A stretch of DNA of 64,000 nucleotides, taken from the NCBI GenBank assembly GCA_022579005.1, contig MU401590.1, positions 41,237 through 105,236 on the forward strand, given 5' to 3'. This document shows positions 36,458 to 47,056 of the stretch, one piece after another. The notes beneath the pieces are model-generated. The model searched no databases. It worked only from the letters and a program-made list of their open reading frames with translations, and had not been told where the DNA came from. Source of the DNA: Poronia punctata. Taxonomy: Eukaryota; Ascomycota; Sordariomycetes; Xylariales; Xylariaceae. The position numbers and the translations under genes are program-made. Position 1 is the first letter of the stretch, and each line of letters begins with the position of its first letter.

Positions 36458-36990
36458 AGCAAAAGACGCCGAAAAGTGCGGAGCGAGAACACCAAATGGA
36501 CCTCGAAAGCGGGGGAAACAACCTCCGTATCTATACCGATGGGAGCAGCATCAATGGGCACGTCGGAGCAGCAGCCGTATGTCCCATGACAGGAGAGGTA
36601 AAGATGACTTACATGGGTAAGGACACCATATCGACAGTATATGCGGCAGAACTTCAAAGGATCATCTTAGAACTACAGATTGCTAGAAACGATAAAGAAC
36701 GAGGAAACGTGCGAACAAGGGTCCTCATCTATACGGACAACCAGGCCGCAATACAAACATCATCCGAAATCGTGAGCCAACCTTGTAGGAGAAATGGCGC
36801 GACAATTCCAGGACCTCCGGACGAATGGCCAGAGAATAGAAATCCGATGGATACCGGCCCATACAGGAATCCCAGGAAATGAACAAGCCGACCAGGCCGC
36901 CAAGGAAGCAACAGGATGGAGATATGGCAACTTCACTGGCCAGACAGCTGAGTCACGACCGTACATATCTCAAGGAAGGAGGCCTTTATG
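36458..36990 (+). pseudogene. RNase H domain relic of a non-LTR retrotransposon
   Basis: The sequence codes for the RNase H domain typical at the C-terminus of fungal LINE-type (Tad/I-like) polyproteins. In the first frame (36,458 to ~36,780) are LRIYTDGSSINGHVGAAAV, YAAELQRIILELQIA and VLIYTDNQAAIQTSSE, with three catalytic acidic residues. The rest is one frame over (from ~36,785): RIEIRWIPAHTGIPGNEQAD, carrying the His and last Asp. A frameshift at about 36,780 breaks it. A TAG just upstream and the assembly gap remove the rest of the element. It is a decayed fragment. Confidence 0.8.
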
Positions 36991-37534
36991 ACAGGCAGGA
37001 TCCATTATCCGGACCCCCAGGTTCAGTCCAAAATCTTACCTACCTACTTATCCAGACCTTGCATGTCGTCCTTTCCAAAGAATCTCCTTAGTCCACCCAG
37101 CCTGGAAAATCAATGAACGACCCAAGCCTTATCGATGAGTAAGTACCTACCTTATATTTGCATTCTTTGGCGTTTCTCTCTACCCGTAACTGTCTCTATA
37201 CCTATCTACCTGCCCAAGGTTGTTTGGCCTCGCAAGGGCAATAAAGGGGGGGGGGAAGGGGTCCGGGTCATAAAAAGAAGTTGGGATGACAAGATAAAGG
37301 TATCTATATTTTCAAACAGTAGGTTTAAATCACAATACCCCCCGGGCCCCGATCATCTTTGCTCCCAAAGGTGTAACCATGATAAGTGATATAGATGCAT
37401 GTCACGGCGACATGTAGGTAATATACCGTTTTGTCGTGAATGGATTTGTGTAGTTTTACTCGGTCCGAGTAACTGCAACATCGTCTCCGGCCACCTCTTT
37501 TAAAATCCACATACTCTGCCCTGACCTCGGCTTT
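36991..37534. other. Unassigned flank of the retroelement relic
   Basis: No frame or repeat boundary is supported. A G9-type run lies near 37,246-37,255. The 3' end of the retroelement cannot be placed. Confidence 0.4.
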
Positions 37535-38278
37535 CTAGTCTGTCTTCTCGACATCATCGACATTCTTTTCATTAGTATCATCGTTTTCCTCTACGTCTTC
37601 GCCTTGCTGATGGTTCTCCTCATCACGAGTCGCCTTCTTATTGGCCATCTCAGTTCTCATTAACTGAAGCTTGAAGTCCCGAGCAGCAATAGCATTAGCT
37701 GTATCCCCAAAGATTACAAACACCCGTAGGAGTGAATCGAACGATTCACAATCATTGTGGCCGGATCATCATCGCTGAGCATCTCGAGAGACTGCACCCG
37801 CCCATATCCAGCATGACCTGCAGCTGCAGCTTCAGCTTCGGAATGCAAGCTGAAAAGCTCATTTGGGCATAGTGATATTCCAAAGCGTTGCATTGTATCG
37901 TTCTTTTAGGTACGATCGACATCTAGCAATGCTGCTCCTCCACACTCTTGCAAGAATGCGAGTCCAACCCTGCAAAAGGACTAAAAGATGGCTTCATCTC
38001 GATGGTCACCCGGGCCGAAGTGGTACTGGATAGAAAGCACGGGCATGACCTGCAGCTGCAGCTTCGCTTTGGAATGCAAGCTGAAAAGCTTATTTGGGCA
38101 TAGTAGGTAATATTCCAAAGCGTTACATAATATGGTCTTTTTAGATACGATCAACATCCAGCATTAGGTACTGCTCTACACTACACTCTTGCAAGAATGC
38201 CAACCTTGCACTCGTAAAAGATGGCTTTATCTCAATGGTCACCCGGGTCGAAAGTGGTACTGGATGAAAAGCACCTGC
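37535..38278 (-). pseudogene. Decayed gene with internally duplicated exon
   Basis: On the minus strand a coding-like stretch runs through one repeat unit (38,043-37,812) into a unique tail. The unit reads SIQYHFGPGDHRDEAIF, stop, then GLAFLQECGGAALLDVDRT, stop, then FGISLCPNELFSLHSEAEAA. A frame change near 37,760 leads into an acidic tail (FDSLLRVFVIFGDTANAIAA, ending DDVEKTD at 37,535). The second unit (38,278-38,044) has more stops. Even composition between stops argues for a former gene. The family is not recognised; stops and frameshift make it non-functional as it stands. Confidence 0.45.
37812..38278. repeat. Diverged tandem duplication, two ~232-bp units
   Basis: Unit 1 is about 37,812-38,043 and unit 2 about 38,044-38,278. 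Both start CATGACCTGCAGCTGCAGCTTC, contain GAATGCAAGCTGAAAAGC, CTCTTGCAAGAATGC and GGTCACCCGGG, and end GGTACTGGAT followed by AAGCAC. Differences are spread along the units as substitutions and small indels, so the duplication is not recent. Confidence 0.85.
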
Positions 38279-38945
38279 ATTGTCACCTACAGTATTACTT
38301 TCATCCCCGCTCTCGCTCCTGTCCGTGCTGTTCTTGTCTGGCTGTTAAACGAGCTCTAATGCGACCCATTCTGCAGATTGATTCACTTACCCGGGGGCCG
38401 CGGGTCCGCGGGTGGTCCGGAATTGTTTATACACTTCAAACTTTTAGGATCATTAGACCCAGTGCATATGAATGCAACTATCCTGTGCTCCGATCACAGA
38501 CCTGCATTGCAGCTCGGCGAGCGACCCGATGGCTACAAGCCAAGGGCTCAGCTTTCCTCGCAAGGACGTCTCCGCAGTCAACTACGTGTAGCGTGATGCA
38601 GTTCCTAAAATGTGTCGAGATCTCCAGTCCTCCCAAAGTAGTCGACAAGAAGGAAGTTGGGCATGAATCGAATTTGTTTGTCTTCGTACTATGGATGACA
38701 TATCATCCGCGAGAAGCGCAACGGCCATCACTTGCTTGTCTCGGCGCAGCCGACCAAGGACAAGATGTTCTTTTAGTCACAAATAAACATTACCTAGTCC
38801 TGCCGTCTATATAAACCATGGAGGAGCCCAGCTTTCGAAAATCTGATCCAGTATGGACTTCCAGTAACAAGCACCACACTACAACTGAACGCAAAACATC
38901 CAACAAGACCATCACAAAGAGCTTCCTCTTATTTGCCCAACAAAA
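38279..38945. other. Intergenic upstream of the 460-codon gene
   Basis: The open frame at 38,221-38,814 has no recognisable content and begins inside the tandem duplication, so I treat it as chance. The last ~130 bp contain CA/AC-rich sequence typical of a fungal leader (CACCACACTACAACTGAACG near 38,873). Confidence 0.5.
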
Positions 38946-40595
38946 ATGTCCAAGATTCTTGATTTTGTCCCGGATATTGTCCGCGAGGCAGCCATCAAAG
39001 GCGGGGGTATGTTGTCTGTCTCCTCCCTCTCCCTCTCCCTCTATAGTATGCCGCCAGAGCTAAACTTCCCTTCCACCAGTTGAAAATGTCAGCGTCGACT
39101 CATTCGCTAAAGGTGCCTTTGGCAGCATGCCTCTATCTCTCAAGGAGGCCTACGCTAAGGGTGATTACCATACCATCCGCGACTCTGACGACAAGGCCGC
39201 GAACGATATCCACCCCATCTACCAGAATTTGAGAGAACACGCTGATAAGGCTTTCTTCAAAATCCATAACAAATCGGATGACCGTGACTACCACATGAGC
39301 ATATCCGGTCCGCGAGATAAACCTACGGGATACTTTTGGACCTATTGCCCCGATGTCCCAAATAGCAAGACGAATAGCAAGACGAATTCATCCCAGCCAG
39401 GCGGTACAGTCGGCACCTACTCGGTCACTTCGAAGACCTTGGGTATAGCCAACAATGTCTGGGACAACAAGTGGGCCCAATTGGGAGGCTCAGTACTCTC
39501 TCTGGTACTTGCCAAACTCGTGGGGGGCTTTATAAAGAATAGGATCAAGGGCATGCTCACAAATGCGGCCGCCGATTTAGCAGCCTCAGCCACCGGAGAG
39601 GCCCTTGTCTCGGCTGGCATCATAACCGGCGCCTTCTGGTCTAGCGTGGCCGGTGCGGCCGCGGGCCTAGTCGTTGGCGCGGTTATCGGCATAGCGGCCT
39701 ACTTTCTAGCTGAGTTCATCATAAACTTTGTGATAAAGGACTACTGGGTCGGGGTTAGAATTTATAATTGGGACCAAAACAATACCTACAAAGTTACGCA
39801 GTACCACGCCGACAACGCGGTGTGGTCGGGAGGGGGCTCGTTCAGGACTATCGAGCTCGAGTGTGGCGGGCGTAAGCACTTTCACCTAGCTACCCACCCC
39901 TAATTGATCTCGCGTCTATGGGTTAAGGCTGACTTGACAGACACATTGCGCATGATGGACGGGGCGCCTGCAAGGACCAAGGACACAATCTACTCCCAGG
40001 CGGACTATTTCCTCCAAAATGGTGAGTCATATATCACTCCTGCTTCTATTTCCACTCTTACTGACCTCGCAGACAAAACCTTTCTCGAAGGGCTTGGGGT
40101 GGCGTTCCGGATTGAAACCCAAGACGGAAAGACGGGTAAGACCTCCCTCCCTCTCTCTCTCTCTCCTCTCATCGACTGTCGGGTTCAGAAAGTAAGACTT
40201 CTTTGACAGGTTTCCAATGCGCTTACGAGTGCCCCCGCTTCAAAGACAACCGTATCGCGCTCCTGGCCGGCCTCGACAGGCCTCTCTCCAGCTTTTACGA
40301 CGATAAGAGCAACTGGGCCGCCCCAGGAAGCTACAGCACGAAATCCTTCATTCCCCAGGGCAATATCCCCGTCTCCTGCACCACAGAGGCTCTGGGTGGG
40401 AGGGATGACCACTTTTACCGGCTCGATGTTCACATCGGCCTGAAGCCCAGCACCGAGTTCGAGGCTCCCCTCCCTCGAGCGCCACCGAAGCCCTTGAGGC
40501 CGGAACCTGAGAAGCCCAGGGTTCCCCGTACTGGCGAGGAGGTAACTCTGCCTAATGGCGACGTTGCTCTCATCCAGGGCGACTATGTCCCTTGA
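38946..40595 (+). CDS. Unrecognised protein with Gly/Ala-rich membrane-insertion-like core; possible pore-forming protein
   Basis: Five exons (38,946-39,006; 39,080-39,871; 39,941-40,021; 40,073-40,135; 40,210-40,595) join in phase through GT-AG introns of 73, 69, 51 and 74 bp to 460 codons. The second intron removes an apparent stop at 39,901. There is no signal peptide. Residues ~115-215 are a long Gly/Ala/Ser-rich hydrophobic region (e.g. SSVAGAAAGLVVGAVIGIAA) that could form two or three inserting helices. The part after it is beta-rich (YWVGVRIYNWDQNNTYKVTQ; then FEAPLPRAPP near the end). By eye its order, with an SxFYDDKSNW loop and a final FYRLDVHIG strand, recalls the actinoporin-like cytolysin fold; this is inference without a search. 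It sits among transposon relics, followed after 49 bp by a MITE. Confidence 0.7.
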
Positions 40596-40644
40596 ACACC
40601 CTGATTTCTCCAACGCGTACGTGTTCCCACAGGGTTTATCTTTT

Positions 40645-41215
40645 GGGCTGTGCTGGATCTGCTGTCGGGTCTGTACTACATCTGCTGTTGTGCAGTGGCA
40701 GGCGGCTGCATGCACTTGCAATACAGTCCGACCGGTAAAACTTCCGGACCCCCATGTACTCTTTACCTTTAACCTTTGACCTTTGACCTTTGACCTTTAA
40801 CCTTTGACCTTTGACCTTTGACCTTTGACCTTTAACCTTTGACCTTTGACCTTTAACGTTTGACCTTTGACCTTTACCCTTTGACCTTTGCTCTTTGCTT
40901 TTTGCCCTTTGCCTTTTTAAATTATATAAGGTTAATTTGCAATGTACGCATCTTTGCGTTAGTACTGCAATCCTATTATAAGTGATAGGTACATAGGTAA
41001 CAGGTACATGGGCAATAGGTACATAGGTAATAGGTACATAGGTAACCTAAGTACCTAGAAATGCAGCGCCGGGCGGCACAGGGCCGAGTGGGACATTGAC
41101 TCCGCGTACAATTTGGTAGAGGGATTGCTTACACTGTGTTTCAGGTGTTGGCAGCCGCCTGCCACTGCACAACAGCAGATGTAGTACAGACCCGACAGCA
41201 GATCCAGCATAGCCC
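40645..41215. mobile_element. hAT-like MITE, 571 bp, 65-bp terminal inverted repeats
   Basis: The left arm 40,645-40,709 and the right arm 41,151-41,215 are reverse complements over 65 bp with one mismatch (sixth base from the ends). The ends read GGGCTGTGCTGG / CCAGCATAGCCC. Both sides carry the same 8-bp direct repeat TATCTTTT (40,637-40,644 and 41,216-41,223), as expected for an 8-bp target-site duplication, the hallmark of hAT transposition. There is no transposase inside; the interior holds a 7-bp minisatellite and TAGGTACA repeats. It is a non-autonomous element, and near-identical arms imply a fairly recent insertion. Confidence 0.9.
40762..40915. repeat. 7-bp minisatellite (CCTTTGA)n inside the MITE
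   Basis: About 20 units of ACCTTTG, with occasional ACCTTTA and a degenerate right end (CTTTGCTCTTTGC), lie near the left arm of the element. The unit is not a telomere repeat. Confidence 0.9.
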
Positions 41216-41223
41216 TATCTTTT

Positions 41224-43342
41224 CTGATAGCAGCAGCAGCGGTAAGGGATTATTGGGGGGGGGGGGGGTTGGAGAAGAATAGTCAAGTTATGAGATAGGT
41301 AGTTTTTAATTCAAAAGGTAGTAAACAACTGCTCTGCAGCCAAGGTTAGGCAGGTATTGAGATGCTTCGCTAGTGTGAGCTCCGGCCACGAGGTAATTGA
41401 TTCACAAGCTGCAGCATCAATCCTCTTAATGCAAGCCCTACGTTCTGAACAAAAATGACCTTGGGCTCCCCTCCCCGGCCAACTACGCAAAAGTCGCGGC
41501 TTACGTCATGATAAACCAGAGGGCTGTAGATCAAGGTGGCGCGATTCTGATAAGGGTGTAAAGGGATATATATATGAATTTCTCAGGGCCGTGGTCGCAG
41601 TAGTGAGAAAGTTGGAGGAGATATATGTGAATGAATGGACAATGTCATGGACTTTAAGTTTAGCTTAACCAGACGAAATAAGCTAGCTTACCGCCTTTAC
41701 ATATTATTTCATCACCCCTTCTCCACGCCACGATCGACTAAGCGGGTCCCTGCCGGATCGTGCCGAGACTGGTGCCTGGTGGGGGGATGGGGATTCCCGG
41801 GATGGATCGTCAGGAACCAAGGCCGAGGCTAGAAGTGGGTTAGTCAATCTTATATATTTGGATTTTCTCCCACCTAAAGTACTTAGGTATTAGGTATGTA
41901 CCTAGGTAGTCTAGGTGATAGATAGGGTCGCCTATGCCTGTATAGTCCCCCTTGGAGTAATGTACGTCCAGAAAAGCTCGAGTTTTTCACGTGGTGATAT
42001 GTGAATGATACTGGATTGCCCGTAGAAGTAAGTAGGTAGTACACGTAGATTTGTTCGGCAGACTTGCCTATTAGAATACCGGCAACATATCGATCTCGCA
42101 CGAGTACGTCTCTAACTGACACAATACCTATTGCCTATGCAGTCAAACGATGACGACCGCTAGCTCATCAAATATCACATGTACATTATATCATGATATT
42201 TCAGGAAACATACGCTTTTGTCCATTGTTTATCAACCACCGTCGTTCACCCCATACGGGCTACTAGCAGCGTAGGTGTGGCGCGAATAAGTTTATCATCA
42301 TCATCATCCGCGGCCCGAGGCAGCAAGCGCTCCACCTCTTGCGTATATTTTCAATGTACGGTGCCGTACCGGTAGAGCTCGCCGAATGTGCCCGGCCTGC
42401 TGGATGCGTCTTAGAATCCCTCCTTTTTGATCAAGTCTCCGAAAGTCGGGTTAGTAGTAGTAGTAGTACCTACTGCCTGTTAAGTTGTAGTATATCTTAT
42501 ATATGTGCCTGTTTTTTAACATTTTTATAAAGAATTTCTTAGCCTTCTCCTTTTTATTTTTGTTTAGTTTATTAAGAGGCGTTATAAAAAGCTTAACTTG
42601 CTTTTGTTTACTAAAACCGGTTTTTATTATTTTTAGCACGCTGTTTATAATGCTTTTTACTATAAACACTTTATTTTAAAAAATTTGCGCTTATTTTATT
42701 TTATACTATAATATTATTAGCATATATACTTATTATACTTTATATAATAAAATTTATATATTTTTATATTAATTAATTTAATTTAAAAAATTAATTTTAT
42801 TAAAATTTAATAAAATATATCTTTTAAATTTTATCTTTTTATTATCTTTATTATATAAAAAGTGCTATAAAACCAACATTAATTAGTAAACTTGCTTAGG
42901 TTTTTTAAGGTATAAGTTATTTAAAGGTTACTGTTTTATAAAGCAAGTATAAAATAAAGGACTTTATTTTTAAATCCTAGAACTTCTAGTTTTCAAGGCT
43001 TCTATCATAACACTTCAACATTTGTATGCAATATGCCAGGAAGCCTGACAAACGTATCTAGACTTTGCGGTAATAGTCCGTATTTTATGTCACATATGTA
43101 CGGTATAATAAGACAACGGTGATAAAGTACGGTAGACAACGCGGTTCTAGCATTGTAATGTAGCTCAAAATGCTACCTCGATACGGCGTATCTGCCATCT
43201 CAACTCCCTATGAAAAGACAATCGAAACATATTCCTCCCCTTCCATCACGATCCCGTCCTGACTGAGAAAAGAAAACCAACGCAGTTCATGTACCCTTAC
43301 ACCGATCCACAAGTCATCCATTCATTCATTCTCCTCCCACCT
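41224..43342. other. Intergenic with an AT-rich block at about 42,485-42,990
   Basis: No gene is supported. A G10 run is near 41,257. CCTAGGTA-type motifs cluster at 41,875-41,910. From about 42,485 to 42,990 the sequence turns strongly AT-rich with no frames, resembling a small RIP-degraded repeat; I could not find inverted ends. AGT trinucleotide repeats (42,452-42,466) border it. Confidence 0.5.
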
Positions 43343-43871
43343 TTACTCTGTCTTGATTCTCTTCTCGTCATGTTCTTCGTCACTGTCGAAGTCGAACTCA
43401 CGCTTCATCTCTCCTTTGGCAGTCGCGAGATCGGTAATAAAAGGACCAGTAGGGCTGCCGACCGAACCAGAAGTTTCCTTGGGAAGAGACGGATTCTTCT
43501 TGGGGCGCCCACGACGCGTAGGAGTGCGTGTTGCAGATTTACTCGGCCCAGGCGAACCTTTACTCGGGATATCCTCGTCGGCAAAGACATTCGGGAAATT
43601 CTTTTTGTAGTCCTTGAGAATGACCTTGGACCAACGCTGGCTTTTTATACACATAGTTAGAAAAATGACAAATGACAAAACTACAGAGGAGAGGGGTTAG
43701 GGTCAATGGAACTTACCTGAGAGCAGATGCAGTTGCGTCGGGGTACTTGTCTTTGATGAGCTCGGCGGCTTTGGCCCAGACTTTTCCCGGGATGGCTTGA
43801 TCGCCGTTCTGGGCGATTTGGACCGCGATCATCATGTCGCGTTCCGCCTCGCCGGTCCAGGTGATGCCCAT
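43343..43871 (-). CDS. Small SANT/Myb-like protein with AT-hook
   Basis: Two exons (43,871-43,717; 43,640-43,343) with a 76-bp intron give 150 residues. Residues 4-60 (WTGEAERDMMIAVQIAQNGD ... SQRWSKVIL) have the spaced aromatic residues and helix pattern of the small SANT/Myb-like domain in many Pezizomycotina proteins. Residues 94-100 are an AT-hook core, RRGRPKK. The end is acidic with a basic tail (FDSDEEHDEKRIKTE). This suggests a chromatin or DNA-binding protein. The intron splits the SANT-like domain and its phase fits exactly. The open minus-strand frame continues left of the ATG (to 44,279) but there it is low-complexity Pro/Leu/Ser sequence, probably leader. Confidence 0.8.
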
Positions 43872-44868
43872 GGTGAATTGTGGTTTTCTGTGCAATATGA
43901 GGAGTTGTGAGAAAAAAACGGCGATGCAGCTGTAGTTTGAGGACAGTTGTTTGATGTATAAAATGTAAGATGGGTATAAGTGGACAGGGTGTTGTATTTG
44001 ATGATGGAAGAGGTCGTAGAAAGAGGGTAGGGTGAGTGCAACGTGTCCTGCAATACGGCAGACACGAGAAGGAAGCCAAGCCGAGTTTGCAGATACCAAG
44101 ACAGAGATGACAAGGAAAATATTAGAACTTACTATTGACGTCGTGTAGAAACAGAGCAGGGTAGAATATAGTAATCGCAGAAGTGGTAATGGTGGTAGCG
44201 GTGGCGGTGCTGATGATGGGAGTTGTACCGAGAATGGTGGTGGTAGTGTTGGGGATAAAGAAGAGTTTACAAAAGTCAAGAGAAAAGGTGTTTATATCCT
44301 GATAAGTACACAGTCTTGTCGACGTGATGGTAACGTACCAAGAGATAGGTTTTATGTCTACTATCAAGTGGTAGGTGTAGAACGTAGGTATGTGTTGTTT
44401 GTAAGTGAAATACCGCAGAGGTTACTTAGTACTCACTTCAAGGTTCTTTACAGGAGATGAGTCTTGTAATATATGTACCCATACTTGCACACAACTGCAT
44501 TATAGACAATAGTAGATATGATACACAACCTGTTTACATGTACCTATACTTAAGATATATACTTACTTATACATGTAGAGGTCCCAAACAAGGTACTTTA
44601 TATTGAAGGGGGCTCTGTCAAGCCTAGTCCTCTCAGGATAGCTGCTTTGGTTATTCTTCTGGGGGCTGTTGGTATATATCTTGTTTCTACAGTACCTATG
44701 CTGCTTCTAGTAGATTTCGTGTCGCCTTTACAAAGACACAGCGTCACCAACCACTGGCAGGTAACCTACCAGTACCAACCCTCCTGATGGTCATAAGACA
44801 TTGGACTACTCTCTTCAACACTGGAATAAGTCACATATACTTTGTCCTCCTGGTAAGTCCTATAGGGC
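43872..44868. other. Leader/promoter of the SANT-like gene and flank of a transposon
   Basis: No gene is supported. GGTGGTAGCGGTGGCGGTG-type short repeats lie at about 44,186-44,250. The right edge is the TA target of the transposon at 44,871. Confidence 0.5.
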
Positions 44869-44870
44869 TA

Positions 44871-47054
44871 CCATCCCCTACCCCTTGGCGAGACGCACCC
44901 TATAGCGAGATAGGTAACCCTATATAAAAGTCACTCTTTTTACTTATACTGTTTTTATTTATTAATAAAGCTATTTATAATTAAAAAATACTGTTAAATA
45001 GTTTATTAATTAGGCTATTATATAATATAGCTTACTAATAAGTTAAAAATGTAAAATATAGTATAATTAGCTTATAAAGTTAGGTTATTTTATATAAATT
45101 TTTTATAATTTACTAACCTACTTTTTTATTTTAAATATAAATAACTTTATTAAAAATAAAGCTATTATAATACTGTTTTATATAAAAAAAGCGTTAGCTA
45201 ATATTATATTAAACTATATTAATAATAATATAAGCTTAATAGTGCTTATAAAAAAATATAGCATTTTAAAGTTTACTATTGCTTATAAGCTTTTTAAGCA
45301 AAATTTTTAAAAAAAAATATTTTATTTTTATAAATTGCTAACAAAAACGTAAAAAAACTACGTTATAAAGTAAATATTATGCTAAAAAAGGCTTAGAACA
45401 GCTTTATTATACTTAGCTATTTATGCAATTGTTTTTAAAATAGCTTAAAATAATAGCTATAAAAAGCTTTTTAGCAAAAATTAGATTTTTAGCTTTAAAA
45501 AGCAAAATTTAAAAATTTATATTAAAATAAAAAAACGTTAAAAAGTAGTGCGTTTTAATAGCTTTATAGCAAAAGCTATAAACTAGTATTTTAACTACTA
45601 TAAAGATTTAAAGTAAGTAAAGCTAAAAAATATTTATAATATAAATAAAGAAAAGATTATAGTAAGTTTTAGTTAGTAAACCTTTTTTTTTTTTTTAATC
45701 TTTAAGCTTATTAAGTTTTAAAAAATAATTTGTTAGTTTTAAAGTTTTTTATAAGTAAAAAAGCTATTTTAAAAAGCTTTTAAAGCTATAGCTAAACTTT
45801 GTTTATTAAAGCTATTTTTATAACAAGTATAGCTTTTAATCTAGCTATTATTTTTTTAAAAAAAGACTTTTAAAAGTAGTAGTTTATTAAAAAGTTTTAT
45901 ATTATAGCAAATTAGTACTATATTTGCTTAAAAAAAAGGTAAACAAGCAATAAAATTGCTATAAAGTAGCTAATATTAGTATTTATTTTTTAAGCTTATA
46001 AGATATAAAAAAAAGACAATTTAAAAGCTATATTTTTAATTTTTAATAAGTACGTTAGTTATGCTTTTGTAAATATTTTTGCTTTGTTTTTTTTATTTTT
46101 TTAAAGCTAAGAATTATATTATAAAGTTAACCTTTTTATTTAAAATAAGTTTATAACTTAAAACTACTTAAATAATATATAACTTTATTTTTTGCTAGCT
46201 TATACTTTTTATAGCTTATAGCTACTTAATAATAAACTTTATAATGCTTTTAAAGCTGCTTATAAAAAATATTTATAAGCTTTGTTATTGTTAATAAATA
46301 CAGCGCTAGTAAATAAAGTTAATTTTTTTTAGTGCTATTTTTAAGCTTAAGCTAATATATTTATGCTAAAAAACTTTTAAAAAAGCTTTTAAGTAATAAG
46401 CAACTAGCTTATAAGCTACGCAAAAGCTTTAGTATACTTAAAATTATAAGTAAAATAAGCAAAAACCTTTAAGCTAGTTAATTAAGCTTTTAGCTATAAA
46501 GCTATACTTTTAATATTAAAAAATAGCTATAAAGTAAAAGCTTTAGCTAAAAATAAAAGTTTATAAACTTAAAAGTATATATAAAAGGTTTTTATAGTAT
46601 TTAATAAGATGTAAGCTAAGGTAGCAACTTAAAACTAACAGATTTAGGCCTTTAAAGCTTAAATTAACTATATGCGCTTTAAAAAAAAAAAAATATTTAA
46701 TTTTAATAAGCGCTTTAAAACTATAGTAAAAGTGCTTATAAAAGCTTCCCTTATTATAAAAAAGTTTTTTAAAGTAAATATAAGCAAGTTAAAAAAAATA
46801 AGTAATAATAAAAGCAATAATTAAAATATTAAAAAAATGCTTTAACTATAAGCTAATATATTAATATAATCTAGGCGCTAAATAAGAAAACTAAATAGAT
46901 TTTTAAATTAGCTTGCTATTTTTTTATAATATGCTATATTTAGCTTTATATAAGACTTTTTAGTTGCTATATAATTAATTTTTAAAATAGGTAACTTTTG
47001 TATAAGTTTACCTATCTTGCTAAGAGGTGCGTCTTGCTAAGGGGTAGGGGATGG
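44871..47054. mobile_element. RIP-decayed Tc1/mariner-like transposon, 2,184 bp
   Basis: Terminal inverted repeats of about 48 bp (44,871-44,918 and 47,007-47,054) begin CCATCCCCTACCCCTT and share GACGCACC and GATAGGTAA blocks. Differences are mostly G/C to A/T, as RIP makes. A TA dinucleotide abuts both ends (44,869-44,870; 47,055-47,056), the Tc1/mariner target. The interior (about 44,940-47,000) is extremely AT-rich with no usable reading frame, so any transposase is destroyed. The length and TIR size fit Fot1/pogo-type fungal elements, but no protein similarity can be read. Class is inferred from ends and target only. Confidence 0.75.
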
Positions 47055-47056
47055 TA

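Noticed and set aside
35241..36589. Open frames of 330-436 codons across the gap
   Set aside because: They exist only because N bases and G/C homopolymers contain no stop codon.
38221..38814. 197-codon plus-strand frame
   Set aside because: It begins inside the tandem duplication, has no recognisable domain and poor composition; the coding-like signal there is on the minus strand.
39872..39940. Two separate genes split by the stop codon at 39,901
   Set aside because: A strong GTAAGC donor, a CTAAT branch point and an in-phase acceptor remove the stop, and neither half has its own convincing start or end.
40185..40721. 178-codon minus-strand frame near the MITE
   Set aside because: It is antisense to the last exon of the plus-strand gene and extends into the MITE arm.
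40762..40915. Possible interstitial telomere repeat
   Set aside because: The unit is CCTTTGA with some CCTTTAA, not the fungal CCCTAA, and it lies inside a MITE.
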